Assembly (NCBI RefSeq): GCF_017094505.1
Contig: NZ_CP064787.1
Coordinates: forward strand, 2,728,001-2,792,000
DNA from: Halapricum desulfuricans
Lineage (GTDB): Archaea; Halobacteriota; Halobacteria; Halobacteriales; Haloarculaceae
Length of the DNA stretch: 64,000 nt
Reading direction: 5' to 3'
Part shown: piece by piece, positions 1 through 7,517 of the stretch
How the letters are laid out: the number at the start of each line of letters is the position of its first letter
Numbering within the stretch: the stretch's first letter is position 1
Notes under the pieces: generated by a model
Databases searched by the model: none
What the model saw: the letters and a program-made list of their open reading frames with translations, nothing else
What the model was told of the DNA's origin: nothing
Program-made: the position numbers and the translations under genes

Positions 1-359
1 ACCTGCTCGTGGGCGTCCATCCCCGGGAACGCGGGCAGCAGCGACGGATGGACGTTGAGGATCGTCGGCTGGCTCTCGACGAACTCCTCGGTGAGGATCC
101 GCATGTACCCGTCTAGGGTAATGAGGTCGAACTCGTACGCTTCGAGGGCTTCTTGCACCCGCAATTCGTGTTCACGGCGGGTTTCGTCCTCGTCTTTCGG
201 GACGACTTCGGTCGGAATGCCGCGTTCTCGGGCCTGTTCGAGGACCGGCGCGTCGGGGTCGTTCGAGAGGGCGACGGCGAACTCCGCCCCACCCGGAGCC
301 CGGTCGGCGATGTTCAGCAGGTTGCGGCCGCGATTGGATGCCATACCGGCGAGTTTCAT
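1..359 (-). CDS. purN: Phosphoribosylglycinamide formyltransferase domain (PurN), N-terminal part, runs off the window
   Basis: The minus-strand reading begins MKLAGMASNRGRNLLNIADR and continues without a stop to the window edge, about 119 residues. The N-terminal GMASNRGRNLL nucleotide loop and the later TLDGYMRIL and NVHPSLLPAFPG segments are typical of formyl-THF-dependent GAR transformylases, which act in purine synthesis in the cytoplasm. In many haloarchaea this domain is fused to a PurH-type domain, but the C-terminal half lies outside, so fusion cannot be judged. The start is the ATG at 357-359. The gene diverges from halorhodopsin. Confidence 0.85.
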   Translation of the reverse strand, partial: MKLAGMASNRGRNLLNIADRAPGGAEFAVALSNDPDAPVLEQARERGIPTEVVPKDEDETRREHELRVQEALEAYEFDLITLDGYMRILTEEFVESQPTILNVHPSLLPAFPGMDAHEQ

Positions 360-577
360 ACCCGTGAGCGCGTGTCCAGCGCGCAAAGTAGTTGCGGAAT
401 CGTCGACACGCCCGTTTCGAGGCAGTGGTGCGACCGACAGATGATGAACGAACGCCGAGACGAGTCTCCGACAGACCGAGCCGAACCGCTGCGTCGCTCC
501 GTTCTCGTGACTGGTCGGTTCCCAAACCAGTTTGGTACGGGTTATAGGGTCGTGTGGGTTGTGTTTCAAGTGGAACT

Positions 578-1441
578 ATGTCACAGACGATACCGACAGT
601 CCTTGCGCAGGTGTCCCAGCAGGACATGTTCAAACACGTACTGAACGACCCCCTCCTCGGGAGTTCGATCTACGTCAACATCGCGCTCGCGGGGCTGACG
701 TTGCTGTTGTTCGTGTATATGGCGCGCAACCTGACCGATCCGCGCGCCAAACTGATCGTCGTCTCCGTGATGGGGGTGTCGGCCGTCTCGATCGCCAGCT
801 ACACCGGACTCGCGTCGGGGCTGACGATCGGAATTCTCGAGATGCCGGAGGGCCACGCGATGTACGAGACGACGACAGAGCTGGCCCACAGTGGAGAAGA
901 GGTCGAGGGCACAGTCAGCCTCTGGGGCCGGTACCTGACGTGGGCGTTCTCGACGCCGTTCATCCTGCTCGCGCTCGGCCTGATCGCCGGGTCGAACCTC
1001 ACGAAGATCTTCACGGCGATCGTCTTCGACGTCGGCATCATGATCACCGGTCTGGCCGCCGCGCTGACCACGTCCTCCTATCCGATGCGGTGGGCCTGGT
1101 ACGGGATCAGCGTCACGTTCTTCCTTGTGGTCGTCTACATCCTGCTGTTCGAGTGGCCCGAGGACGCCAGACAGGCCGGGACAGCGGACATCTTCAACAC
1201 CCTGAAGATCCTGACGGTCGTGCTGTGGTTCGGGTACACGATCTGGTGGGCGCTCGGCAACGAGGGACTGGCGGTCATCGAATCGGTCGGGCTCACCTCC
1301 TGGGGCTACAGTGCCTTCGACGTCGTCGCGAAGTACCTGTTCTCGTTCCTCGTGGTGAAGTACGTCGTCGACAACGTCGAGAAAGTCAGCGCCGGATCCG
1401 ACTACGGCGCGACCTCGAGCGGCATGCCCGCCGACGACTGA
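578..1441 (+). CDS. hop: Halorhodopsin, light-driven inward chloride pump
   Basis: A 287-residue seven-helix retinal protein. At the positions matching bacteriorhodopsin D85, T89 and D96 it has T121, S125 and A132, the TSA pattern of halorhodopsin, so it should pump chloride rather than protons. R118 matches the conserved helix-C arginine. K252 in the AFDVVAKY segment of helix G is the retinal Schiff-base lysine. The ATG at 578 (MSQTIPTVLAQ) is chosen over an in-frame upstream start because it gives the usual family length and N-terminus. Acting in the cell membrane, it would support chloride uptake and osmotic balance in light. A small membrane gene follows in the same direction. Confidence 0.95.
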   Translation: MSQTIPTVLAQVSQQDMFKHVLNDPLLGSSIYVNIALAGLTLLLFVYMARNLTDPRAKLIVVSVMGVSAVSIASYTGLASGLTIGILEMPEGHAMYETTTELAHSGEEVEGTVSLWGRYLTWAFSTPFILLALGLIAGSNLTKIFTAIVFDVGIMITGLAAALTTSSYPMRWAWYGISVTFFLVVVYILLFEWPEDARQAGTADIFNTLKILTVVLWFGYTIWWALGNEGLAVIESVGLTSWGYSAFDVVAKYLFSFLVVKYVVDNVEKVSAGSDYGATSSGMPADD

Positions 1442-1525
1442 TCGTCGCGGCGTTTCATAGTGACGCGGCTCGAACAGGCAACGCGGACCGAAACGCGTTT
1501 CGCCGCGTCCGAACAAAGCCTCGGC

Positions 1526-1906
1526 ATGCACGACCGAATCGAGCGCGTGACCGGCGCGACCACCTCGATCGCGCTGGTCGCCGCCGCAGTGCTACTCGCG
1601 CCCGCGTTCGCCGGCTTCGGCGCGTCGCTGGCGCTCGCGGCCGTGGCGGTCGGTCTGACCGTGCTGACCTTCGTCGCTCGCGAGACGGTTCGCGGCCTCG
1701 CGCCAGTGCCGTGGCTGGAACTACACTTCGAAACGGTCTGGGCGGGGGCGGCAGTCGCCGCGCTCGTACTCGTCGCGTTCGCCGGCGTGACGGCCGCCGA
1801 GCTGCAGACGCTCGGTGCGGTCGTCGGCCTGCTCGGGCTGTTCAACTACCTGCTTCGGCCGATCTATTTCGCGCTCGGGAGCGTTCTCACCCGGGTGACA
1901 AAGTGA
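1526..1906 (+). CDS. Small integral membrane protein of unknown function
   Basis: A 126-residue protein starting MHDRIERVTG. It has four predicted hydrophobic stretches at about residues 12-30, 33-50, 70-90 and 95-115, with a conserved-looking FNYLLRPIYF segment near the end. It lies 84 bases after halorhodopsin in the same direction, so co-expression is possible. I recognise no domain. An earlier in-frame ATG at 1460 would add 22 residues that look non-conserved. Membrane location is clear; the function is not. Confidence 0.7.
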   Translation: MHDRIERVTGATTSIALVAAAVLLAPAFAGFGASLALAAVAVGLTVLTFVARETVRGLAPVPWLELHFETVWAGAAVAALVLVAFAGVTAAELQTLGAVVGLLGLFNYLLRPIYFALGSVLTRVTK

Positions 1907-1961
1907 CCGATAGGCCGGGCACAGCGTCGAGGTCGCCGGTAATCAGACCCAATGACACAGA

Positions 1962-3167
1962 TCACTGGACGCCGATAACCGTCGAAAGGGCGGCGTAGAT
2001 GCCGTATCCGACGACCACTGAGGTCCCGAGCGTGAGGAGCCAGAAGAGGACGGTGACGCCGATCTTCCGCCGGGAGACGCCCGCCGACCCCGCCGCGAGT
2101 CCACCGCCGATCACGCCCGAGATGATAATGTTGTTGAACGAGATCGGGATCCCCAGCGCGATCGCGGTCTGTGCGATGACGAAGCCCGGAACCAGCGCGG
2201 CGATCGATCGCCTGACGCCGAGCTGTGCGTACTCCCGAGAGGTCGCCTGCAGCAGACGCGGGGCACCCATCCACGCGCCGGCGAGGATTCCGACGGCACC
2301 GATCGATAGCAGGACGATCACCGGCAGGCCGAGCTCGTCGACGAACAGCGCCTGCAGCGGGCCGGTCGCGAGGCCGACCTGACTGCCGCCGCTGGAGAAG
2401 GCGACGATGCTGCCCAGCACGACCAGAAACGTCCGGATGCCCTCCTCGACGGATCGCTGGGTCCGACGGCGGATGGCGACGAACCCGAGCGCCGCGAACG
2501 CGATCGTTACGAGCAGCTGCATCGGTCCGACACCGCCGATCGTCGGGAGGTCGACGACCATCGAAGCGAATCCGGCGATCGAGTTCTGGTCAGCCCCGGG
2601 CGGGGACGGAACGACTCCGAGCTGAATGTTCGCGACGATAGCGGCGACGACCGCCGCCAGCAACGGGACGCCAACCGTCTCCGGGATGTCGTCCCGTCGG
2701 AGCAGGGTCGCGGTCGCGTAGGCGATCCCGCCCGAGACCGGCGGGACGAGCAGCCAGAACCGGCCGAGCCGTCGGTAGGTATCGACGGCCGGATCGCCGC
2801 CGAGCGACAGTCCGACGCCGACCATCGCGCCGGTCGTGGCGAACGCCGCCGGCACGGGATAGCCGGTGTAGACGCCGAAACCCATGAACGCCGCCGCGGT
2901 CATCAGTCCCGCAGTCGCGGCCAGCGGCGTGATCGAGACGCCGCCGATCAGGTCCGTCCCGACGGTCTCGGAGATCGCGCCGCCCTGCGCGACTGCGCCG
3001 AGGGCCGCGAGAATCCCGATGACGAACGCCGCCCGCATCGTCGAGATGGCGCTGGCACCGATCGCCGGGGCGAACGGCGGGGAGTTGCTGTTTGCCCCCA
3101 GCGCCCAGGCCATCCCGAGTCCGGCCAGCGTCGCCAGCGCGGCCAGCACGTAGAACGTCGCGGCCAC
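1962..3167 (-). CDS. pit: PiT-family inorganic phosphate permease
   Basis: A 401-residue membrane protein with about ten hydrophobic helices. The N-terminal helix ends in GANSNSPPFAPAIGA, the phosphate-transporter signature, with S in place of the usual D. A second related motif, ISFNNIIISGVIGGGLAAG, lies in the C-terminal half, giving the internal duplication of the PiT/Pho-4 family. It should couple phosphate uptake to a cation gradient across the cell membrane. It is transcribed toward the halorhodopsin block and diverges from the zinc-ribbon gene at 3392. No PhoU gene accompanies it here. Confidence 0.9.
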   Translation of the reverse strand: MAATFYVLAALATLAGLGMAWALGANSNSPPFAPAIGASAISTMRAAFVIGILAALGAVAQGGAISETVGTDLIGGVSITPLAATAGLMTAAAFMGFGVYTGYPVPAAFATTGAMVGVGLSLGGDPAVDTYRRLGRFWLLVPPVSGGIAYATATLLRRDDIPETVGVPLLAAVVAAIVANIQLGVVPSPPGADQNSIAGFASMVVDLPTIGGVGPMQLLVTIAFAALGFVAIRRRTQRSVEEGIRTFLVVLGSIVAFSSGGSQVGLATGPLQALFVDELGLPVIVLLSIGAVGILAGAWMGAPRLLQATSREYAQLGVRRSIAALVPGFVIAQTAIALGIPISFNNIIISGVIGGGLAAGSAGVSRRKIGVTVLFWLLTLGTSVVVGYGIYAALSTVIGVQ

Positions 3168-3391
3168 GTCAGGGCCGCCCCCGGTCTGTGTGCTGTCGCC
3201 AATGCGGTCCCGTCTCTCGTCGCGGTCCAGACACGTCGCTCGCCCGAACGAGTCGGCCGAGTATCGGGCGTCCGGACGCGAGAGTGTGTACCGTCACACA
3301 CAGTATATCGCCGCCGCTCGACAAAAGCGTTCGCGAGACCCCGGTCGGTGTCTGGCGGCACCTTCTTGCCTTCGGGGGCGTATTCCCGGAT

Positions 3392-3916
3392 ATGTACGCT
3401 GTCGTCGGGTGCAGCGAGTGTAGCGCGCTGTGGGTCGTCGAGGGGCGACCGGAGACGACCCAGTGTCCCCGGTGCGGCACTCGAAAGCGGTTCGATCGAC
3501 TCAAGCAGTTCGTCACGACCGACGACCCCGACCGGGCGAAGCAGGCCCGGGCGGCGATGCTGGCCGAGCGCCAGGAGATGGGCGAGGCGTTCGCCGACCT
3601 CGATGACTTCGCGAGCATGGCCGCCCGACTGGACGAGGCGGGGATCGACGACGAGACCTATCTGGAGTCGTCGGGCGTCAATCCCGAGGCCGCCACACAG
3701 GCGGGCGATCGAGCCGAACAGGGAGTCGGCGGTTCTCGCAGTCGCAAGGAGACTGTGACCGACGCGCTGGTCGAGCTCGACGAGCCGACCAGAGACGCGA
3801 TCGTCGCGTACGCACGGGAGCGAGACATCACCGAGGAGTACGTCGATCGCGCGCTGGAGAAACTGCGTCGGGCCGGCGAGATTACGGCGTCGGACGGCGT
3901 CTACCGGCAGCTCTAG
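3392..3916 (+). CDS. Zinc-ribbon protein with C-terminal helical domain
   Basis: A 174-residue protein starting MYAVVGCSECSALWVV. Four cysteines (CSEC near residue 7 and CPRCG near residue 29) form an N-terminal zinc ribbon of about 35 residues. The middle is acidic and helical (residues 50-110). The last 45 residues (TRDAIVAYARERDITEEYVDRALEKLRRAGEI) look like a small winged-helix or replication-factor-like C-terminal domain. This architecture is common in haloarchaeal proteins of unknown role; nucleic-acid binding is my inference. The ATG at 3392 starts directly at the ribbon, and longer upstream readings are not plausible. Confidence 0.8.
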   Translation: MYAVVGCSECSALWVVEGRPETTQCPRCGTRKRFDRLKQFVTTDDPDRAKQARAAMLAERQEMGEAFADLDDFASMAARLDEAGIDDETYLESSGVNPEAATQAGDRAEQGVGGSRSRKETVTDALVELDEPTRDAIVAYARERDITEEYVDRALEKLRRAGEITASDGVYRQL

Positions 3917-4005
3917 CTGGTCCCGAGTCAGTGGTGCCTCTGGGGGCGAGACTTGAGCGACGCCGTCCATCAACCTTGAAATATGTCGGGAGTGAATGGC
4001 CGGTA

Positions 4006-4410
4006 ATGGCGCTGTCCCTCCCTGCGGACGGACGCGACCTCGTCCTCGGCACCGGAGCCGGCGTAGTCGGGTTCCTGTTCGGCCTGGCACTGCTGGTCGT
4101 GGGTGCGGCCGGCCGGATCGACCTGCTCGATCAGCTGCTCGCGGTCGTCGTGCTCGCGGTCGTCGCGTTCGCGTTCGGCGTCGCCGGCCTGTACGACAAC
4201 GTCGCGCTCGGCGTCCCGAGACGCGGCGCTGCACACCTCGTCTCCGGCTCCGCGATCGTGCTGGCGTTGCTCGCGCCCTACGGCGAGTCGGGCCGGCTGT
4301 TCGCCGCCACGGCCGGGCTGTTCCTGCTGGCCGCCGGGATCTACCAGCTCGCGATCGCGGTCGGGGTGCTCGAATCCGACCAACAGCCCGCCGACGAACT
4401 CGAAACGTGA
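4006..4410 (+). CDS. Four-helix membrane protein of unknown function
   Basis: A 134-residue protein starting MALSLPADGRDLVLGTG. Hydrophobic helices lie at about residues 12-35, 42-62, 75-92 and 98-120. Its stop codon TGA overlaps a GTG in the -1 frame (GTGA at 4407-4410), the usual arrangement of translational coupling to a following gene, but that following frame is broken (see 4407-4799). Function is not recognised. Confidence 0.7.
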   Translation: MALSLPADGRDLVLGTGAGVVGFLFGLALLVVGAAGRIDLLDQLLAVVVLAVVAFAFGVAGLYDNVALGVPRRGAAHLVSGSAIVLALLAPYGESGRLFAATAGLFLLAAGIYQLAIAVGVLESDQQPADELET

Positions 4411-4799
4411 CCGGCGCGCGCCCCTGACTCGACCCCGCCAGCGGTGTCGTCGGCGTCCTGGCCGGGGCGGTCATCGTCGCGGCCGGGCTGTTCGGGTCGC
4501 TGACCGTCGCCGGCGTCGATCTCGACGTCACCGACACGGGGCTGTTCGGTGCCGGCTTCAGCGCCGTCGGGGTCGACCACCTGCGAGTCGGTGCCCGCAC
4601 CCGCGGACGCGGAGAACTGATCGCCGGTGCGGGCGCGATCGCGTTCGGGCTGCCGTTTTTCGTCTCTCGCCCTATCGTTCCGTTTCTGCTGGGCGTGCTC
4701 GGACTGGGGTTGGACGGGACGGTCCTCGTCACCGAGAGCTTCGGTCTGTCGGAGCCGGAGTTCTCTGTGATCAAGGCAGACGCCTCACGACGGCGACTC
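4407..4799 (+). pseudogene. Broken membrane-protein gene with a stop at codon 7
   Basis: From the GTG at 4407, which overlaps the stop of the upstream gene as GTGA, the frame reads six codons, meets TGA at 4425-4427, then stays open. The open part has protein-like content: hydrophobic stretches (VVGVLAGAVIVAAGLFGSL, then IAGAGAIAFGLPFFV) and acidic loops. No ATG or GTG occurs in that frame until 4695, and no stop is reached before it enters the antisense of hmgA. The best reading is a coupled membrane gene inactivated by a nonsense change and a lost natural stop. A sequencing error at the TGA is possible. Confidence 0.5.
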
Positions 4800-6011
4800 T
4801 CACCGACCGTGCTCGGCGTGGGCGCTCGCGAGACGGCGGCTCGCGAGCGCGCCCAAAAGCGAGAGTTCGCCGGCCAGTGCGCCCGCCGCGAGCACTTCCG
4901 CGAGCGCGTCGCCGTTCGTCCCAGGCGGGTCGCCGCCGCCCGCGAGCCCGAGAATCTCGAGCGCTTCCGACTGGGTGGGGAGTCCCGTCCCGCCGCCGAC
5001 GGTCCCGACCGCCAGCGCCGGCAGCGTCACCGACGCGTACAGGCCGTCTTCACGGGCTTCGACGCTCGTGATGGCGTGTGCGCCCTCGACGACCTGGGCG
5101 ACATCCTGTCCGAGCGCGAGAAAGGCCGCGCCGACGACGTTGGCGACGTGAGCGTTGAACCCCAGGCTGGCGGCCTTGGCGCTGCCGAGCAGGTTCTTCC
5201 GGGTGTTGGCCTCGGCGATCGCCTCGGGTGTCGTCCCGAAACGGTCCTCGATCGCGTCCGCCGGGAGGAGGACGTCGGCGGCGACCGACCGGCCGCGGCC
5301 CTCGATAGCGTTGATCCCGGCCGGCTTCTTGTCGGTACAGAGATTGCCCGAGACGGCCACCATCGAGGCCGGCGTTTCCGATTCGATCACGTCGGCGGCT
5401 TCCCGGGTCGCGATCGTGGCCATGTTCATCCCCATGGCGTCCTTGGTGTCGTAGACGAACCGGACGAAGACGCTGTTGCCGACGACGTAAGGCGTCGCCT
5501 CGCGCAACTCGCCGTGGCTGGTCGTCGACTCCGCGGCCCCCGCCAGCCGATCGAGGCTCCCTCGAACCCAGTCGGCGACAGCGGCGGCCTCGCGGACATC
5601 GCTCGTCTCGAAGACGGGCGCGCGGGTCATCCCGCGTTGCAGGACGGTCGTCGACGCGCCGCCCGCCGCCCGGATCGCGCCAGCGCCCCGGTTGACACTC
5701 GCGACCAGCGCACCTTCCGTCGTCGCCAGCGGCAGATAGACGGATCCGCTTGCGGCCTCGCCGTCGACTGGGAGCGGTCCGGCGACGCCCAGCGGGACCT
5801 GCGTCGCGCCGATCATGTTCTCGACATTGGGTTCGGCGCGCTCTGCCGGAAACGCGTACTCGCCGATCGCTTCGAGTTCGACGCCGAGTTCCGTCGCGAG
5901 GAGGTGCCGGCGGGCCGCGGCGGCGGTGTCGGCGTCGGCGTGGTCCTCGAGTTCGTACAGTCGGAGCTCGCCCGCCCTGACGCGCTCGGCGAGCGTCGCG
6001 GCGTCGGTCAT
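4800..6011 (-). CDS. hmgA: 3-hydroxy-3-methylglutaryl-CoA reductase (NADPH)
   Basis: A 403-residue soluble class I HMG-CoA reductase, the mevalonate-forming step feeding archaeal ether-lipid and carotenoid synthesis. Visible signatures are ENMIGATQVPLGVAGPL with the catalytic Glu, the MGMNMA substrate loop, SGNLCTDKKPAGIN with the catalytic Lys, ALGQDVAQ with the Asp, and a C-terminal His in SAHAEHGR. The start MTDAATLAERV at 6011 gives the usual haloarchaeal length; eight further upstream residues are possible but unlikely. It diverges from dys. The enzyme family is the target of statins. Confidence 0.97.
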   Translation of the reverse strand: MTDAATLAERVRAGELRLYELEDHADADTAAAARRHLLATELGVELEAIGEYAFPAERAEPNVENMIGATQVPLGVAGPLPVDGEAASGSVYLPLATTEGALVASVNRGAGAIRAAGGASTTVLQRGMTRAPVFETSDVREAAAVADWVRGSLDRLAGAAESTTSHGELREATPYVVGNSVFVRFVYDTKDAMGMNMATIATREAADVIESETPASMVAVSGNLCTDKKPAGINAIEGRGRSVAADVLLPADAIEDRFGTTPEAIAEANTRKNLLGSAKAASLGFNAHVANVVGAAFLALGQDVAQVVEGAHAITSVEAREDGLYASVTLPALAVGTVGGGTGLPTQSEALEILGLAGGGDPPGTNGDALAEVLAAGALAGELSLLGALASRRLASAHAEHGR

Positions 6012-6114
6012 ATCTGTACCTGACCGGGGAGTCACCTAACGGTTGTCCCGTCCGGAGTGTGGCCGAGCGATCGATTTCGAGGTATTCAAACCGCTCCCGG
6101 GAGTAGACGCCTGC

Positions 6115-7089
6115 ATGGACGCCGACGAGACACGCGACAACGTCGTCCCGGGGAGCGACGAGGAACTGGACACCCCGGACGTCCGCGGCTACGACTTCCG
6201 CGGGGAGTTCGACTTCGAGGCGATGATGGACGCCTACGCGACGACCGGGTTCCAGGCGACCCAACTCGCCGAAGCGATCGATATCGCCGAGCGCATGCAG
6301 GAGGAAGACGCCGAGATCTATCTCACCTTCACCTCGAACATCATCTCATCGGGGCTGCGCGAGACCGTCGCGTATCTGATCCGAGAAGGGTACGTCGACG
6401 TCGTCATCACGACCTCCGGGTCGCTGACCGAGGACGTCATCAAGACGGCCAAACCCTTCAAGATGGGCGAGTGGGAGGCCGACGAGGCACAGCTCCGCGA
6501 GCAGGGGATCAACCGTCTCGGCAACATCTTCGTTCCCTCGGACCGGTACGTCTGGCTCGAGGAGTACCTCTATGACTTCTTCGATGACTTCTTCGCCGAG
6601 GAGAAGATCCGGACGCCGACCGAGTTCGCACGCGAGTTAGGCGAGACCCTAGAGGACGAGGACTCGGTACTCAAGCAGGCCGCGGACAACGACGTCCCGG
6701 TCTACTGTCCGGCGCTGACCGACGCCGAGGTCGGCAACTTCCTGTACTACTACCGGCAGGCTTACGACTCGGAGGTCGGCATCGAGATCCTCGACGACTA
6801 CGATTCGCTCATCGAGGACGGGCTGCTGGCCGACCAGACGGGGCTGATCGCCGTCGGCGCTGGCGTGCCGAAACACCACGCGATCATGACGAACCTCTTC
6901 CGCGGCGGCGCGGACCACGTCGTCTACATCTCGACCGGCATGGAAGGCGACGGGTCGCTGTCCGGCGCACCGCCCAGCGAGGCAGTCTCCTGGGGCAAGA
7001 TCAAGGAGGACGAGGAAACCAACTACACGCTCGTCGAGGCCGAGGCGACGCTCGTCTTCCCGCTTTTGGTCGCGAGCGCGTTCAAGTAA
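6115..7089 (+). CDS. dys: Deoxyhypusine synthase
   Basis: A 324-residue enzyme that transfers an aminobutyl group to a lysine of aIF5A, using NAD. Recognisable segments are FTSNIISSGLR and VVITTSGSLTEDVIK near the N-terminus, GVPKHHAIMTN, STGMEGDGSLSGA, and the C-terminal EAVSWGKIK, which carries the catalytic lysine. The ATG at 6115 follows an in-frame upstream start at 6043 whose extra 24 residues have no family match. A dispersed repeat with hairpins follows the stop within two bases. Confidence 0.95.
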   Translation: MDADETRDNVVPGSDEELDTPDVRGYDFRGEFDFEAMMDAYATTGFQATQLAEAIDIAERMQEEDAEIYLTFTSNIISSGLRETVAYLIREGYVDVVITTSGSLTEDVIKTAKPFKMGEWEADEAQLREQGINRLGNIFVPSDRYVWLEEYLYDFFDDFFAEEKIRTPTEFARELGETLEDEDSVLKQAADNDVPVYCPALTDAEVGNFLYYYRQAYDSEVGIEILDDYDSLIEDGLLADQTGLIAVGAGVPKHHAIMTNLFRGGADHVVYISTGMEGDGSLSGAPPSEAVSWGKIKEDEETNYTLVEAEATLVFPLLVASAFK

Positions 7090-7090
7090 A

Positions 7091-7170
7091 CCCACTTTTT
7101 ACTCCCTCGGGTTTCCTCGCGCCTACGGCGCTGCGGGAACCGCTCAGTCGCAAAAACGTGGGGAAAAACG
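7091..7170. repeat. Dispersed palindromic repeat, copy 1
   Basis: This segment begins CCCACTTTTTACT and ends GCAAAAACGTGGGGAAAAA, with GGGTTTCCTCG and TGCGGGAACC between. The inverse complement of 17029-17113 shows the same ordered blocks at nearly the same spacing. The ends (CCCAC-T5 and A5-CGTGGGG) and the inner GGGTTTCC / GGGAACC are complementary, so a transcript would fold. It lies immediately after dys. Confidence 0.75.
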
Positions 7171-7171
7171 A

Positions 7172-7223
7172 CCTCGGCTTCGCTCCGCTCAGCCGAGTGA
7201 AACGGCTCGCTTCGCTCGCCGTA
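7172..7223 (+). terminator. Two stem-loops after dys
   Basis: CTCGGCT and AGCCGAG enclose a short loop, and a second stem pairs ACGGCTCGC with a GCTCGCCGT segment. Both stand between the dispersed repeat and the oppositely directed 7226 frame, where convergent transcripts would meet. No long T tract follows the stems, but the repeat before them contains T5 and A5 runs. Confidence 0.35.
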
Positions 7224-7225
7224 TG

Positions 7226-7510
7226 CTAGTCCCCGACCGCCTCTTCCACGATTTCGATCTCCTCCTCTGTCATCCTGTACAATTCGTAGACGATGTCGTC
7301 GATCAACTCATCGGTGCGCTCGATCTTTTCCTCAAGTTCCTCGGCCCGGGCTTTCGTCTCGGTGTAGTTTTCGAGCCCACTCTCGACGTCGGCCACGCGG
7401 GGCAAGGTCAGCTGTTGCAGGCGGTCGATCAAGGAGTTGGTCTTGGTGGCGGTCTCCCGGAAGTCCGCGAGCCCGCCGGCCTCCTCGACGGGCACGAACG
7501 CCTCAACTAG
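7226..7510 (-). pseudogene. C-terminal stub of a type IIG/Eco57I-like restriction-modification protein
   Basis: After about 18 residues that are probably read-through of the mcrC end, the frame gives VLVEAFVPVEEAGGLADFRE, a coiled segment rich in K/E (YTETKARAEELEEKIERTDELIDDIVYELYRM), and TEEEIEIVEEAVGD. The tail, DELIDDIVYELYxMTEEEIxIVE, is the hallmark C-terminus of large Eco57I-type and related methyltransferase-nuclease proteins. Catalytic domains are absent: the upstream DNA is mcrC, which ends at 7518. I infer that a larger gene was replaced or deleted, leaving the last 95 codons. A free-standing small protein is the alternative. Confidence 0.55.
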
Positions 7511-7517
7511 GACTATC

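Noticed and set aside
4695-6023. A 442-codon plus-strand frame across hmgA
   Set aside because: After 4800 it is antisense to hmgA, and Arg-rich throughout. Only the first part belongs to the broken membrane gene.
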